Below are positions 34,278 through 42,811 of a DNA stretch of 64,000 nt, in pieces. The notes beneath the pieces are model-generated. The model was not told the origin of the DNA and made no database searches. It was given only the letters and a program-made list of their open reading frames with translations. The translations under genes were made by a program, and so were the position numbers. The stretch comes from Bacillota bacterium. Lineage in GTDB: Bacteria > Bacillota > Clostridia > Peptostreptococcales > Anaerovoracaceae. The stretch is from contig JAQYCQ010000026.1 in NCBI GenBank assembly GCA_028724585.1, positions 43,621 to 107,620 of the forward strand, read 5' to 3'. The number at the start of each line of letters is the position of its first letter. The stretch's first letter is position 1.

Positions 34278-35218
34278 GAGCGCATGACAGGACCCTTTGC
34301 CCTGTGATAGTCCCTGGCGGCCGCCTTGTCCCTGTCTATCTCCTGCTGGAGCTCGTCGAGACCGCTGAACTTGCGCTCAGTACGGCGTCTCTTCAGGAAT
34401 TCTATCGTCACCGTATGGCCGTAGATATCCCTGTTGAAATCCAGGATGTTAGTCTCTATATTTTTATCATATGTGCCGATAGTCGGCTTGTTTCCTACGT
34501 TCGTAACGCTGCAGCAGCGTTCCCCGTCTACATGGCAGTATGTGAAGTATACGCCGTTAGCCGGAGTTATCATCGTCTCGTCGACCGTGATATTACAGGT
34601 CGGGAACCCGATAGTCCTGCCGATATGATTTCCGTGTACTACCGTGCCTTTTATGGAATAATTCCTGCCCAGCAGTTTAGAAGCTCTCTCCACATCGCCT
34701 TCGGTTATCTTCTGCCTGATGAGAGTGCTGCTTATGACATCGCCGCCGTCCATCACCGCCGGAACTATCTGTGCCTTGAATCCCAGCTCTTCTCCCGCGG
34801 CCTTAAGTGTATCGGCGTTTCCGCCGGCCTTGTAGCCGTAAGTGAAATTAAAACCGCATACCGTTTCCACCGTATGAAGCTTTCCTATCAGTATATCCTT
34901 TACGAAATCCTCCGGCATCTGCTTCATCAGGTACTCGTCGAAGGGCAGCGAGAAGAGGTAATCGACCCCGAGCTTCCTGATCAGCTCTATCTTGTCCTCC
35001 GGATAAACTATATTCCTCACGACCGTATGACCGGCCAGTATATTCCTCGGATTCTCGGAAAAAGTGAATACAGCGCTGGCAGCTCCGATAGAATGCGCAT
35101 CCTTGACCGCCTGCTCTATGAGCGCCCTGTGGCCTCTGTGAATTCCGTCAAAATTGCCCATAGCCACCACGGCAGGTCCCGTAATATCGATTTTATCCAA
35201 GCTGTTGAAAATTATCAT
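34274..35218 (-). CDS. ribF: bifunctional riboflavin kinase/FMN adenylyltransferase
   Basis: 314 residues. N-terminal FAD synthetase domain (GNFDGIHRGH near 20-30; the SSTLIRQKI motif near 163-171) and C-terminal flavokinase domain (GRTIGFPTCNI near 200-210). Makes FMN and FAD from riboflavin. The start overlaps the truB stop by four bases (ATGA). The two VAO-type flavoproteins in this window depend on its product. Confidence 0.96.
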   Translation of the reverse strand: MIIFNSLDKIDITGPAVVAMGNFDGIHRGHRALIEQAVKDAHSIGAASAVFTFSENPRNILAGHTVVRNIVYPEDKIELIRKLGVDYLFSLPFDEYLMKQMPEDFVKDILIGKLHTVETVCGFNFTYGYKAGGNADTLKAAGEELGFKAQIVPAVMDGGDVISSTLIRQKITEGDVERASKLLGRNYSIKGTVVHGNHIGRTIGFPTCNITVDETMITPANGVYFTYCHVDGERCCSVTNVGNKPTIGTYDKNIETNILDFNRDIYGHTVTIEFLKRRRTERKFSGLDELQQEIDRDKAAARDYHRAKGPVMRS

Positions 35219-36201
35219 CTGAAAAACACCTTATCCGCTGTAAGAACTCCGTTTTCTCTGTTCTTTTTTCCTGTACCGTAAAACGAACCGTCCGGCCCGT
35301 ATATCTTATATATCCCGCTGTAAGCCGAGCCCTCAGGCAGCCTGTCAGGCTCCGTCGGAACAGAAGCCCTGCCTGAGACTTTTCCGCCGTTGATAAATTT
35401 CTTTATCTCTGTCCCGCTCAGGTCTATCCTTCCGAAATCCGGGAGCATGGCGTCTATCGGCGTTATGAACCTGCTCATATCAGCCTTGAGCGGCTCGTCC
35501 CTGCGCTGCGACATTATCTCGTCACGCGTAAGGCCTTCAGCCTCGCCCACCGCGTCCAGCATCTCTTCGAAGGTGACCGAATCCTCCAGTCTCATGTTCC
35601 CGGCGGCTGTCCTGATCAGCATGGTCATTGTGCCGCCGCATCCCAGCAGTTCTCCGATCTCTTCGCAGAGAGTGCGCACATAAGTGCCCTTGGAGCATTC
35701 CACATCGAACATGATCACACCCGGCTCATCAAATATGCTCACAGGCCTGATGCTGTGAATGGTGATCTCCCTGGGCTTTATCTCCGCCGTTTCGCCGTTC
35801 CTGGCATACTCGTAAAGCTTCCTGCCGTTTACCTTTATAGCCGAATACATGGGCGGATACTGCAGCCTGGTGCCCGTAAGCTCTGTCATAGCCTTTTCGA
35901 CCGCTCCGCGGACGACGGAGGCTGCCGCCTCCATATCCCCGCCGGTAGGTGTGCCCCAGATATCGCCTGTATCAGTGGTGATACCTAGCCTCATCTCACA
36001 CCTGTATGCTTTTCTGCTGTTTTCCAGGTATTCGGCAGCCCGCGTGGCGCGGCCTGTGCATATGCAGAGGACGCCGCATGCCCGCGGGTCCAGCGTGCCG
36101 GTATGGCCTGTTTTTTTATTGCGCAGTATGCGTCTTACGGCTCCGACCGCGTCATGGGATGTCATTCCCGCGGGCTTGAGCAGATTTATGAATCCGTCCA
36201 C
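35215..36201 (-). CDS. truB: tRNA pseudouridine(55) synthase TruB
   Basis: 328 residues. Catalytic Asp in TGTLDPRACGVL (about residues 35-46), the MYSAIKVNGRKLYEYAR block and a C-terminal PUA-like extension. Modifies U55 in the T-loop of tRNAs. Begins six bases after the rbfA-nrnA fusion. Confidence 0.96.
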   Translation of the reverse strand: MDGFINLLKPAGMTSHDAVGAVRRILRNKKTGHTGTLDPRACGVLCICTGRATRAAEYLENSRKAYRCEMRLGITTDTGDIWGTPTGGDMEAAASVVRGAVEKAMTELTGTRLQYPPMYSAIKVNGRKLYEYARNGETAEIKPREITIHSIRPVSIFDEPGVIMFDVECSKGTYVRTLCEEIGELLGCGGTMTMLIRTAAGNMRLEDSVTFEEMLDAVGEAEGLTRDEIMSQRRDEPLKADMSRFITPIDAMLPDFGRIDLSGTEIKKFINGGKVSGRASVPTEPDRLPEGSAYSGIYKIYGPDGSFYGTGKKNRENGVLTADKVFFR

Positions 36202-36207
36202 TTCTTT

Positions 36208-37896
36208 TTATTCTCCAGTAACCCCAGATGACTCCGCTCCCTTGAGCAGGGCAGCCTTTTCAGGATGATCGAGATCATACTGCTTAAGAGCTTCCTCTAC
36301 CGCGTCCATGATGACAGGGATAGTCTCATCCATCGTCATCAGCATAGTGCAGCCCGCAGCGTGGGCGTGGCCGCCGCCTCCGAACTTTACGCAGATAGAC
36401 GATACGTCTATATAGTCCTTGCTCCTGAAGCCGACCTTTATCTCGTGCTCATGCTTCTCCCTGAGGAATACAGCGACTTCTACGCCCTTGATATCCCTGA
36501 TGGCAGAATTTATGCCGTCGCTCTCGCTGGTCTTGGCGTCAGCTTCCTGATACATAGCCAGTGTAACATAGGCTATTGAAGCCCTGCCGCCGCAGAATAT
36601 CTGCATATGGCTCATGATCATGGCATGAAGCCTGAGCTTCTGAGGCCTGTCGCTCTGGTAGAGGATGATATTGACTTTCTTAGTATCTATCCCCTGCGCA
36701 TACAGGTCAGCTGTGATCAGATGAGTCTTCCTCGTCGTATTTGTGTACTGGAAGTTGCCTGTATCGGTTGCTATACCGGCATATATGGCCTCGCAGGCTT
36801 CCGGATTCAGCTCCAGTCCCATGTACAGGTAGAGCTCGTACATTATCTCTGCCGTAGCGGAAGCGTCTGGATCTATCAGATTTACCTCCGCGAACTCGAC
36901 ATGAGCGAGATGATGGTCTATGCAGGCAGTATGCCTTCCGCATTCCGAGAACAGCCTCTGCCTCTTAGGAAATCTGTCGAAGTTGCTGCAGTCGAGAGCT
37001 ATGCAGAGATCTCTCTTCGGCAGGTTTTCGCTGTCATCTGTGTATTTGATATAGTTTTTATCCATGAACCTGAGATTGTCAGGGATCTCGTCCTCCATGA
37101 GGATATCAGCTTCCTTGCCCAGTCTTCTCATCATGCAGCAGAGAGAAGCGCACGATCCTATCGCGTCGCCGTCCGCTACGTAATGAGGGAAGATGTACAT
37201 GGACTCTGATTCCCTGAGCAGGTCAGCTATCCTTGCCATATCCGCTGTCCTGTCGTCAGGCTCCAGCACATAGGCCGGCCTGAAGTGCTGATAGTCGTCA
37301 GGAGTCAGGTCGTAACCGTATTTATCGGTTACAGGAACTCCATTTTCGCCGGTCTCGCTGTAGTCTATTTCGCCGAAGGGCGCCGCTTCAGAAGTCTCTT
37401 CGGCCTCGTCAGCGGAGCTGTCGTCTGGATCTTTTCCCTTTTCTCCGGTCATTTTTTCTGAATCTTCATCAGCCGCGAAGTCGCTTTCTCCGTCGTCATC
37501 GGAGCCGTCCGGTTCTTTTTCCTTGCTTATATGGAGGCTGTCGAGCACGGCCGACATATGGCGGCCGTATTCCAGCGACTCGTCTACTTTAAAAGTGAGC
37601 TCAGGCACGTGCCTTATCTTGACGCGGCGGCCGATAGTCTTCCTGATGTGGCCGGATGCCTTGGTAAGGCCTTCTATGGCTTCCTTCTTCTCGTCATCAG
37701 GCGTATTTCCGGAGATGGAGCTGCCCAGAACCGTGATGTACACAGTCGCGTAGCTGCCGTCAGGGGAAACGTCTACATCAGTGATACTTATCATCTTGCC
37801 TGTAAGTCTCGGGTCCTTGAGATCTTTGAGGAGCATGTCGCTTATGATCTTCTTGATCTCCTCGCCGAGACGGCCTTTTCTATAGCTTTTTGCCAT
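36208..37896 (-). CDS. RbfA-DHH phosphoesterase (NrnA-like) fusion protein
   Basis: 562 residues in one uninterrupted frame. Residues 1-120 are ribosome-binding factor A (LGEEIKKIISDMLLKDLKDPRL, the central VYITVLG strand, ELTFKVDESLEYG). Residues 121-215 are an acidic low-complexity linker. Residues about 225-545 are a DHH/DHHA1 phosphoesterase of the NrnA type, with ADGDAIGS, LDCSN, DHH (327-329), ATDTGNF and GGGGHAHAAG intact. NrnA degrades nanoRNAs and pAp and in some species pApA. In most Firmicutes rbfA and nrnA are adjacent separate genes in this same position, so this is a gene fusion. An internal Met at 220 could in principle start a separate NrnA, but its ribosome site is weak. Part of the linker is encoded by a mini-hairpin copy (37408-37422). 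Confidence 0.93.
   Translation of the reverse strand: MAKSYRKGRLGEEIKKIISDMLLKDLKDPRLTGKMISITDVDVSPDGSYATVYITVLGSSISGNTPDDEKKEAIEGLTKASGHIRKTIGRRVKIRHVPELTFKVDESLEYGRHMSAVLDSLHISKEKEPDGSDDDGESDFAADEDSEKMTGEKGKDPDDSSADEAEETSEAAPFGEIDYSETGENGVPVTDKYGYDLTPDDYQHFRPAYVLEPDDRTADMARIADLLRESESMYIFPHYVADGDAIGSCASLCCMMRRLGKEADILMEDEIPDNLRFMDKNYIKYTDDSENLPKRDLCIALDCSNFDRFPKRQRLFSECGRHTACIDHHLAHVEFAEVNLIDPDASATAEIMYELYLYMGLELNPEACEAIYAGIATDTGNFQYTNTTRKTHLITADLYAQGIDTKKVNIILYQSDRPQKLRLHAMIMSHMQIFCGGRASIAYVTLAMYQEADAKTSESDGINSAIRDIKGVEVAVFLREKHEHEIKVGFRSKDYIDVSSICVKFGGGGHAHAAGCTMLMTMDETIPVIMDAVEEALKQYDLDHPEKAALLKGAESSGVTGE
37408..37422. repeat. mini-hairpin repeat inside the rbfA-nrnA linker
   Basis: GTCAGC-GGA-GCTGTC (one stem mismatch). 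On the coding strand it reads DSSAD, in the disordered linker between the two domains. Confidence 0.5.
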
Positions 37897-37918
37897 TTAT
37901 ATCACCCTAAAGAAATCT

Positions 37919-40372
37919 TTATTTCTCAACTTCGACCATCTTGAAGGCTTCGATGACGTCGCCTTCCTTGATGTCATTGTAGTTCTCTATGCCTATGCCG
38001 CATTCGTAGCCCTTTGCTACTTCCCTTGCGTCATCCTTGAATCTCTTCAGTGAGGAGATCTTGCCTTCGTGGATAACGATACCGTCTCTTACGAGCCTGA
38101 TCTCGGCGTTTCTCTCCATCTTTCCGTCTATTACGTAGGCTCCGCCTACAGTGCCGACATTAGGTACCTTGAAGGTGCTCCTGATCTCGGCGCTGCCGAT
38201 GACCTCTTCTCTGAGGGTAGGAGCGAGCATACCCTTGAGGGCTGCTTCCACATCCTCTATGATCTCGTAGATGACCGTGTATGTCCTGATCTCGACGTGA
38301 TCTCTGTCAGCCTGAGCCGATACTGCCGCGCTCGGACGTACGTTGAAACCAATGATTACGGCTTCAGTAGTGCTGGCCAGCATTACATCGGATTCGTTTA
38401 TGGCGCCTACGCCTGTATGGATGATCTTTACCGCTACCTCATCGTTCTTGAGCTTCTCGAGCGATGATACGAGAGCGCCTACGGAGCCCTGTACGTCAGC
38501 CTTGATGATGAGGTTGAGGGACTTGACCTCGCCCTGCTTTATCTGGTTGAAGAGTTCTTCCAGAGATACGCCGGCCTTTTCGTGGAGCACCTGCTCTCTC
38601 TGCTTCTCTTTTCTGTTCTCGGCGATCTCACGCGCTACCTTATCCGACTTGACGGCGTTGAAGGTATCGCCTGCCAGAGGCACATCGTCGAGACCGAGGA
38701 TCTCTACCGCTGTGGCAGGGCCGGCTTTCTTAAGCGCCATACCCTTGTAGTTTGTCATGGCTTTGATCCTGCCGTAGCAGTTTCCGGCTACGACCGACAT
38801 GCCCTTCTTCAGGCTGCCGTTCTGGATGAGGAGGGTCGCGATAGGGCCCTTCTGCTTGTCCAGTCTTGCTTCTATTACTGTACCGAGAGCCAGCCTGTCC
38901 GGATTTGCCTTGAGCTCCAGCATCTCAGCCTGCAGGAGGATCATCTCGAGCAGGTTGTCCAGGCCTTCTCCTGTCTTTGCCGATACAGGAACGCAGATGG
39001 TATCTCCGCCCCATTCCTCGACCAGGATTCCGTTCTTTGAGAGGTCTTCCTTAACTCTCTCGACATTGGCACCCGGCTTGTCTATCTTATTGATAGCTAC
39101 GATCATAGGTACGTTAGCTGCTTTTGCGTGGCTGATAGCCTCAATTGTCTGAGGCTTTACGCTGTCGTCCGCGGCTACTACCAGTACGGCGATATCTGTG
39201 ATATACGCTCCTCTGGCTCTCATGGCAGTGAAGGCTTCGTGGCCCGGGGTGTCGAGGAATACTATCCTCTGGCCGTTGTATGTGATCTCGGAAGCACCGA
39301 TATGCTGTGTGATACCGCCCGATTCGCTGGCTGTCACATCCGTCTTCCTGATCTTGTCCAGAAGCGAAGTCTTACCGTGGTCTACGTGTCCCATTACAGT
39401 GATTACAGGCGGACGAGGCTTGAGGTCTTCAGCCTTGTCCTCGAAGTCTTCGATTCCTTCTTCCTTAGGCTCTTCCTCTACGTCTCCGATGACGATCTGC
39501 TTGCCGAGTTCGTCGCCCAGGATCTGAACTGTGTCAGCGTCCAGGTTTTCATTCATATTGGCCATGATGCCCATCTTCATCAGCTTCATGATGATCTCTG
39601 ACGGACTTACATCGATCTGCTCCGCAAATCCTTTTACCGTGATAGGTACGGTGATAGCTATAGCGCCCTCAGGAATAGCGTTCGCCCTTTCCTCAGCAAG
39701 ACGCTGAGCTTCCTTGCGCTGTTCTTTTCTGTGGTCTCTCTTATGAGAATGAGTCGGCTTTTCTGCTTTCATAGTATTGAATTTGTGGCCGCCGTTACGG
39801 CTGTTTCCATTTTTCCTGTCGTTATTCCTGCCGTGATTGTTGTCTGATCCACGGCCGTTTCTGCTGTTTCCGCTGTTTCTGCCGTTTCCTGAAGGGGCTG
39901 ATTTCCTGAAGCTTCCGCCGCGGCCGGACTGCTGTCCGTTTCCTGACTGATTCTTCTGCTGGCGGCCTGACTGTCCGTGTTCTCCGGACTGTCTGCTGTC
40001 CCTGTTTCCGGCAGATTCGTTATTTCTGTTATTTCTGCCGTTGTTTCTGTCCTGGCGTCCTGAGGCTTCGTGTTTTTTATCTCCGGATCCGGCATTTTTC
40101 GGCTGAGACTGCCTGTCCCCGCCGTGGTTCTTTCTGCCTTCTCTGTTGTCCCTGCCGCCTCTGCCGGCATTTTCATTTTTACTATTCTTCTCTTTCGATC
40201 CGTCTTCAAAGTGCTTTTTAGCACCTGATACAGCGTTTCTCAGCGTTTTCTCCGCTGCCTGCGAAAGAGAATTCATATTGCTGGTGATATTTTCAACACC
40301 ATTATTCTTGAGCTTTTCTATAGCTTCTCTGCTGGTGATCCCCAGCTCCTTTGCCAGCTCGTATACTCTCAT
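37919..40372 (-). CDS. infB: translation initiation factor IF-2
   Basis: 817 residues. Residues 1-50 form the N-terminal IF2N fold ([20 protein letters not shown]). Residues about 55-200 are an Asn/Gly/Arg-rich low-complexity region. A second IF2N-like segment follows ([23 protein letters not shown]), then the GTPase domain ([29 protein letters not shown]) and the C-terminal fMet-tRNA-binding domains. Unusually rich in Asn/Gly repeats compared with the Lys/Pro/Ala-rich linkers of most IF-2 proteins. Start follows GGAGGTG. Confidence 0.97.
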   Translation of the reverse strand: MRVYELAKELGITSREAIEKLKNNGVENITSNMNSLSQAAEKTLRNAVSGAKKHFEDGSKEKNSKNENAGRGGRDNREGRKNHGGDRQSQPKNAGSGDKKHEASGRQDRNNGRNNRNNESAGNRDSRQSGEHGQSGRQQKNQSGNGQQSGRGGSFRKSAPSGNGRNSGNSRNGRGSDNNHGRNNDRKNGNSRNGGHKFNTMKAEKPTHSHKRDHRKEQRKEAQRLAEERANAIPEGAIAITVPITVKGFAEQIDVSPSEIIMKLMKMGIMANMNENLDADTVQILGDELGKQIVIGDVEEEPKEEGIEDFEDKAEDLKPRPPVITVMGHVDHGKTSLLDKIRKTDVTASESGGITQHIGASEITYNGQRIVFLDTPGHEAFTAMRARGAYITDIAVLVVAADDSVKPQTIEAISHAKAANVPMIVAINKIDKPGANVERVKEDLSKNGILVEEWGGDTICVPVSAKTGEGLDNLLEMILLQAEMLELKANPDRLALGTVIEARLDKQKGPIATLLIQNGSLKKGMSVVAGNCYGRIKAMTNYKGMALKKAGPATAVEILGLDDVPLAGDTFNAVKSDKVAREIAENRKEKQREQVLHEKAGVSLEELFNQIKQGEVKSLNLIIKADVQGSVGALVSSLEKLKNDEVAVKIIHTGVGAINESDVMLASTTEAVIIGFNVRPSAAVSAQADRDHVEIRTYTVIYEIIEDVEAALKGMLAPTLREEVIGSAEIRSTFKVPNVGTVGGAYVIDGKMERNAEIRLVRDGIVIHEGKISSLKRFKDDAREVAKGYECGIGIENYNDIKEGDVIEAFKMVEVEK

Positions 40373-40388
40373 ATAACCGCACCTCCTG

Positions 40389-40712
40389 CTAATCGGTAAC
40401 TATCGTCTCATTGCTGATCTCCTTTATCATCACATCCGCAAAATTTCTGTCCGTTATGCCGAACACTCCTATGCCGCTGAGTCCCGCGGCACGGGAAAGT
40501 GATTCGGCCGTGCCGTAGATCAGGCACGGAACGCCGAATTTTTTACACAAGGCAGTAAATTTATCTTTTGTATTGTCCGAGGCATCTTCCGCCACGATCA
40601 TCAGTTTGATACTGCCCCTGCCTATAATGTGAACACATGTCCGGTATCCGGACACGATCTTCCCCGCCCTTCTGGCGAGTCCGAGATAACCCTCAGGTGT
40701 CTTTTTCTTCAT
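40389..40712 (-). CDS. ylxQ: YlxQ, L7Ae-family ribosome-associated protein
   Basis: About 107 residues from the ATG at 40712, overlapping the ylxR stop by 20 bases with GGAG upstream. L7Ae/L30e fold ([33 protein letters not shown]). Probably binds kink-turn RNA. Conserved position between ylxR and infB. Confidence 0.9.
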   Translation of the reverse strand: MKKKTPEGYLGLARRAGKIVSGYRTCVHIIGRGSIKLMIVAEDASDNTKDKFTALCKKFGVPCLIYGTAESLSRAAGLSGIGVFGITDRNFADVMIKEISNETIVTD

Positions 40713-40974
40713 AATGAACAAGCTCCGTAAAGACTCTGTCAAGGTCTTCCTGGCTCACACGCATTCCCAGGCTCCGCGATATAGCGTTTTTTTTGCGCGC
40801 TTTCTCGAAGCAGGCCGGGTCCGGGCAGAGATATACTCCTCTGCCGTTGGCTTTGCCCGTAGTGTCCAGCGAGATATGACCTTCTTTATCCCCGACGATT
40901 CTGATGAGCTCTTTCTTTGGTTTAGATTCCATGCAGCCTACACAGCGTCGCATAGGCACTTTTCTGCTTTTCAT
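40693..40974 (-). CDS. ylxR: YlxR, DUF448 RNA-binding protein
   Basis: 93 residues with the family motif RRCVGCMESKPKKELIRIV, NGRGVYLCPDPACFEKARKKN. In other bacteria a small RNA-binding protein linked to RNase P and transcription control. Starts directly after the nusA stop. Confidence 0.93.
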   Translation of the reverse strand: MKSRKVPMRRCVGCMESKPKKELIRIVGDKEGHISLDTTGKANGRGVYLCPDPACFEKARKKNAISRSLGMRVSQEDLDRVFTELVHYEEKDT

Positions 40975-42186
40975 TTATTTATCCTCATCTGATACGATGA
41001 AAATATCGCTGTCGCCGCCCTCGTCTTCTGCCGCAGGCGCTTCCGCATCAGCGGAACTGTCAGCGGAGCTGTCGTCAGCCTCAGGCTCTTCTGCCTGTTC
41101 TTTTTCTGCCTCGAGCTTTCTTTCGAAGGCCTCGGCGCCGCCTTCTTCCTCGAACTGGGAGTGGCTCCTTATGTCTATCTTCCATCCGCAGAGCCTTGCC
41201 GCCAGCCTTACGTTCTGGCCTTTCATGCCTATGGCCAGGGAAAGCTGGAAATCAGGTACTATAACAGTCGCTGAATTTTCTTCGGTATTGACGAATACTT
41301 CTTCTGTAGAAGCAGGGCTTAGAGCGCTGCTGATGAGCTCAGCCGGGTCGTCTGACCATGCTATGATATCTATCTTTTCTCCGAAGAGCTCGTCGACTAC
41401 CGCCTGTACCCTGGAGCCTCTCGGGCCTATGCAGGCGCCTACTGCGTCTACGTCAGGATCATTTGCTGCTACAGCCATCTTTGTCCTCGAGCCGGCTTCT
41501 CTGGAGATGCTCTTGATCTCCACAGCGCCCTCTCTTATCTCAGGGACCTCAAGCTCAAACAGTCTCTTTACCAGACCCGGATGGGATCTGGATACGTATA
41601 CCTGTGTTCCTCTGCTGGACTTGCGCACATCCATTATATAGACTTTTATGCGATTGTTGATGCTGTAGTCTTCGCCTTCAACCTGTTCGTTTACCGAAAG
41701 CACACCTTCAGCCTTGTTCATATCCACGAAAACGGTACCATTGCTGACTCTCGATACCACTCCGGTGATGATCTCGCCCTGCCTGCTGTAGAAGTCGTCA
41801 TAGATGACCCCTCTTTCAGCTTCGCGGATCCTCTGCACTACGACCTGCTTAGCGGTCTGCGCCGCTATCCTGCCGAAGTTTCTCGGTGTTACCTTCTTCT
41901 CTATGATGTCGCCGATCTGGTATTTAGGGTCGATCTCATGAGCCTCATCGAGAGTGAGTTCGTCGTAATCGTTCATTACTTCCTCATCAGGCACTACCTT
42001 TTTTATCATATATACTTCGATGTCGCCGGTCTCTCTGTCTATGTTGACCCTGACGTTCTGCGAGTTGGCATAATTCTTTTTATAGGCAGATATCAGGGCC
42101 TGTTCGATGGCATCGAGCAGTGCTTCCTTTGAAATATCCCGCTCTTTCTCAAGTGCGTCCATAGCGGAGATAAATTCTTTGTTCAT
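40975..42186 (-). CDS. nusA: transcription termination/antitermination protein NusA
   Basis: 403 residues. N-terminal RNA-polymerase-binding domain (1-125), S1 domain (about 135-200), two KH domains (about 205-345, with GACIGPRGSRVQAVVDEL). An acidic tail of about 55 residues rich in Glu/Asp/Ser/Ala replaces a structured C-terminal repeat. The tail contains DSSAD repeats encoded by mini-hairpin copies near 41047-41073. Confidence 0.97.
   Translation of the reverse strand: MNKEFISAMDALEKERDISKEALLDAIEQALISAYKKNYANSQNVRVNIDRETGDIEVYMIKKVVPDEEVMNDYDELTLDEAHEIDPKYQIGDIIEKKVTPRNFGRIAAQTAKQVVVQRIREAERGVIYDDFYSRQGEIITGVVSRVSNGTVFVDMNKAEGVLSVNEQVEGEDYSINNRIKVYIMDVRKSSRGTQVYVSRSHPGLVKRLFELEVPEIREGAVEIKSISREAGSRTKMAVAANDPDVDAVGACIGPRGSRVQAVVDELFGEKIDIIAWSDDPAELISSALSPASTEEVFVNTEENSATVIVPDFQLSLAIGMKGQNVRLAARLCGWKIDIRSHSQFEEEGGAEAFERKLEAEKEQAEEPEADDSSADSSADAEAPAAEDEGGDSDIFIVSDEDK
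41059..41073. repeat. mini-hairpin repeat inside the nusA acidic tail
   Basis: GTCAGC-GGA-GCTGTC, next to a second degenerate copy at 41047-41061. Coding-strand reading DSSADSSAD. Confidence 0.5.
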
Positions 42187-42200
42187 TGATCATTTCCTCC

Positions 42201-42683
42201 TTAAAAGACTACAGCCAATCTTATCTTAGATATGCTGTCAAGCGGGATCCTGAGTTCTTCGTCCCCGTCCTTAAGGCAGACGGTGCCGTCCTCGAGCCCC
42301 TCCAGCTCAGCTGAAAACTCCTTGCGGCCGTTCAGGGCTTTATAGAGCTTCACATCTACGAGCCTGCCGGCGTATCTGACATAATCCGACTCCCTGATGA
42401 GAGGCCTGTCCAGACCCGGTGAAGAAACCTCAAGCGTGTAGTTTTCTTCTACAGGGTCGGCTTCGTCCAGCCTGTCTGAAAGATAGCGGCTCACTTTTTC
42501 GCATTCTTCGATATCTATGTACTGGTCTGTACCATCCTCAGCGGGCGGTTTGTCTATATACACCCTGAGGAATCTCTGTTTTCCTTCTTTGACATATTCA
42601 ATATTGAAAAGTTCAAGGCCGTTCTCCGCGAGAAAATCCGTAAGCATCTCAGCGGCTATATCCTTTATCTTCTTTTTCGCCAT
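42201..42683 (-). CDS. rimP: ribosome maturation factor RimP
   Basis: 160 residues from the ATG at 42683 (AGAGGA upstream); a longer frame to 42821 runs through the leader hairpin and promoter and is rejected. RimP landmarks: ELFNIEYVKEGKQRFLRVYID and LEVSSPGLDRPL. Needed for 30S subunit maturation. First gene of the nusA-infB operon. Confidence 0.95.
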   Translation of the reverse strand: MAKKKIKDIAAEMLTDFLAENGLELFNIEYVKEGKQRFLRVYIDKPPAEDGTDQYIDIEECEKVSRYLSDRLDEADPVEENYTLEVSSPGLDRPLIRESDYVRYAGRLVDVKLYKALNGRKEFSAELEGLEDGTVCLKDGDEELRIPLDSISKIRLAVVF

Positions 42684-42719
42684 ATGATCCTCTGTCTTTC
42701 CGTTTTTTGCCTGACAGCA

Positions 42720-42751
42720 CACAGAGAGTGGAGAAATCCCCACTCTCTGTG
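42720..42751 (-). other. leader hairpin of the rimP-nusA-infB operon
   Basis: Perfect 12-bp stem CACAGAGAGTGG / CCACTCTCTGTG with an 8-nt loop between the promoter and the rimP start, about 30-60 nt into the transcript. No T-run follows on the minus strand, so it is a structured leader rather than a clear terminator. It could also protect the 3' end of polC messages. Confidence 0.6.
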
Positions 42752-42782
42752 ATAAAGTCTGTATTTGACTTATACATTTCGC

Positions 42783-42811
42783 ATTATAACATAGAAGCCT
42801 ACATACTGCAA
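42783..42811 (-). promoter_or_regulatory. promoter of the rimP-nusA-infB operon
   Basis: Minus strand: TTGCAG (42806-42811), 17-bp spacer, TATAAT (42783-42788). The -35 box overlaps the 3' end of polC. Confidence 0.75.

Noticed and set aside
34259..35281. 340-codon open frame on the plus strand
   Set aside because: Antisense to ribF; no start signals or domain.
39750..40210. Repetitive tract that looks like a short tandem repeat or CRISPR-like region
   Set aside because: It encodes the Asn/Gly/Arg-rich linker of IF-2 in frame; repeats are irregular and not separated by unique spacers. No CRISPR array was seen anywhere in the window.
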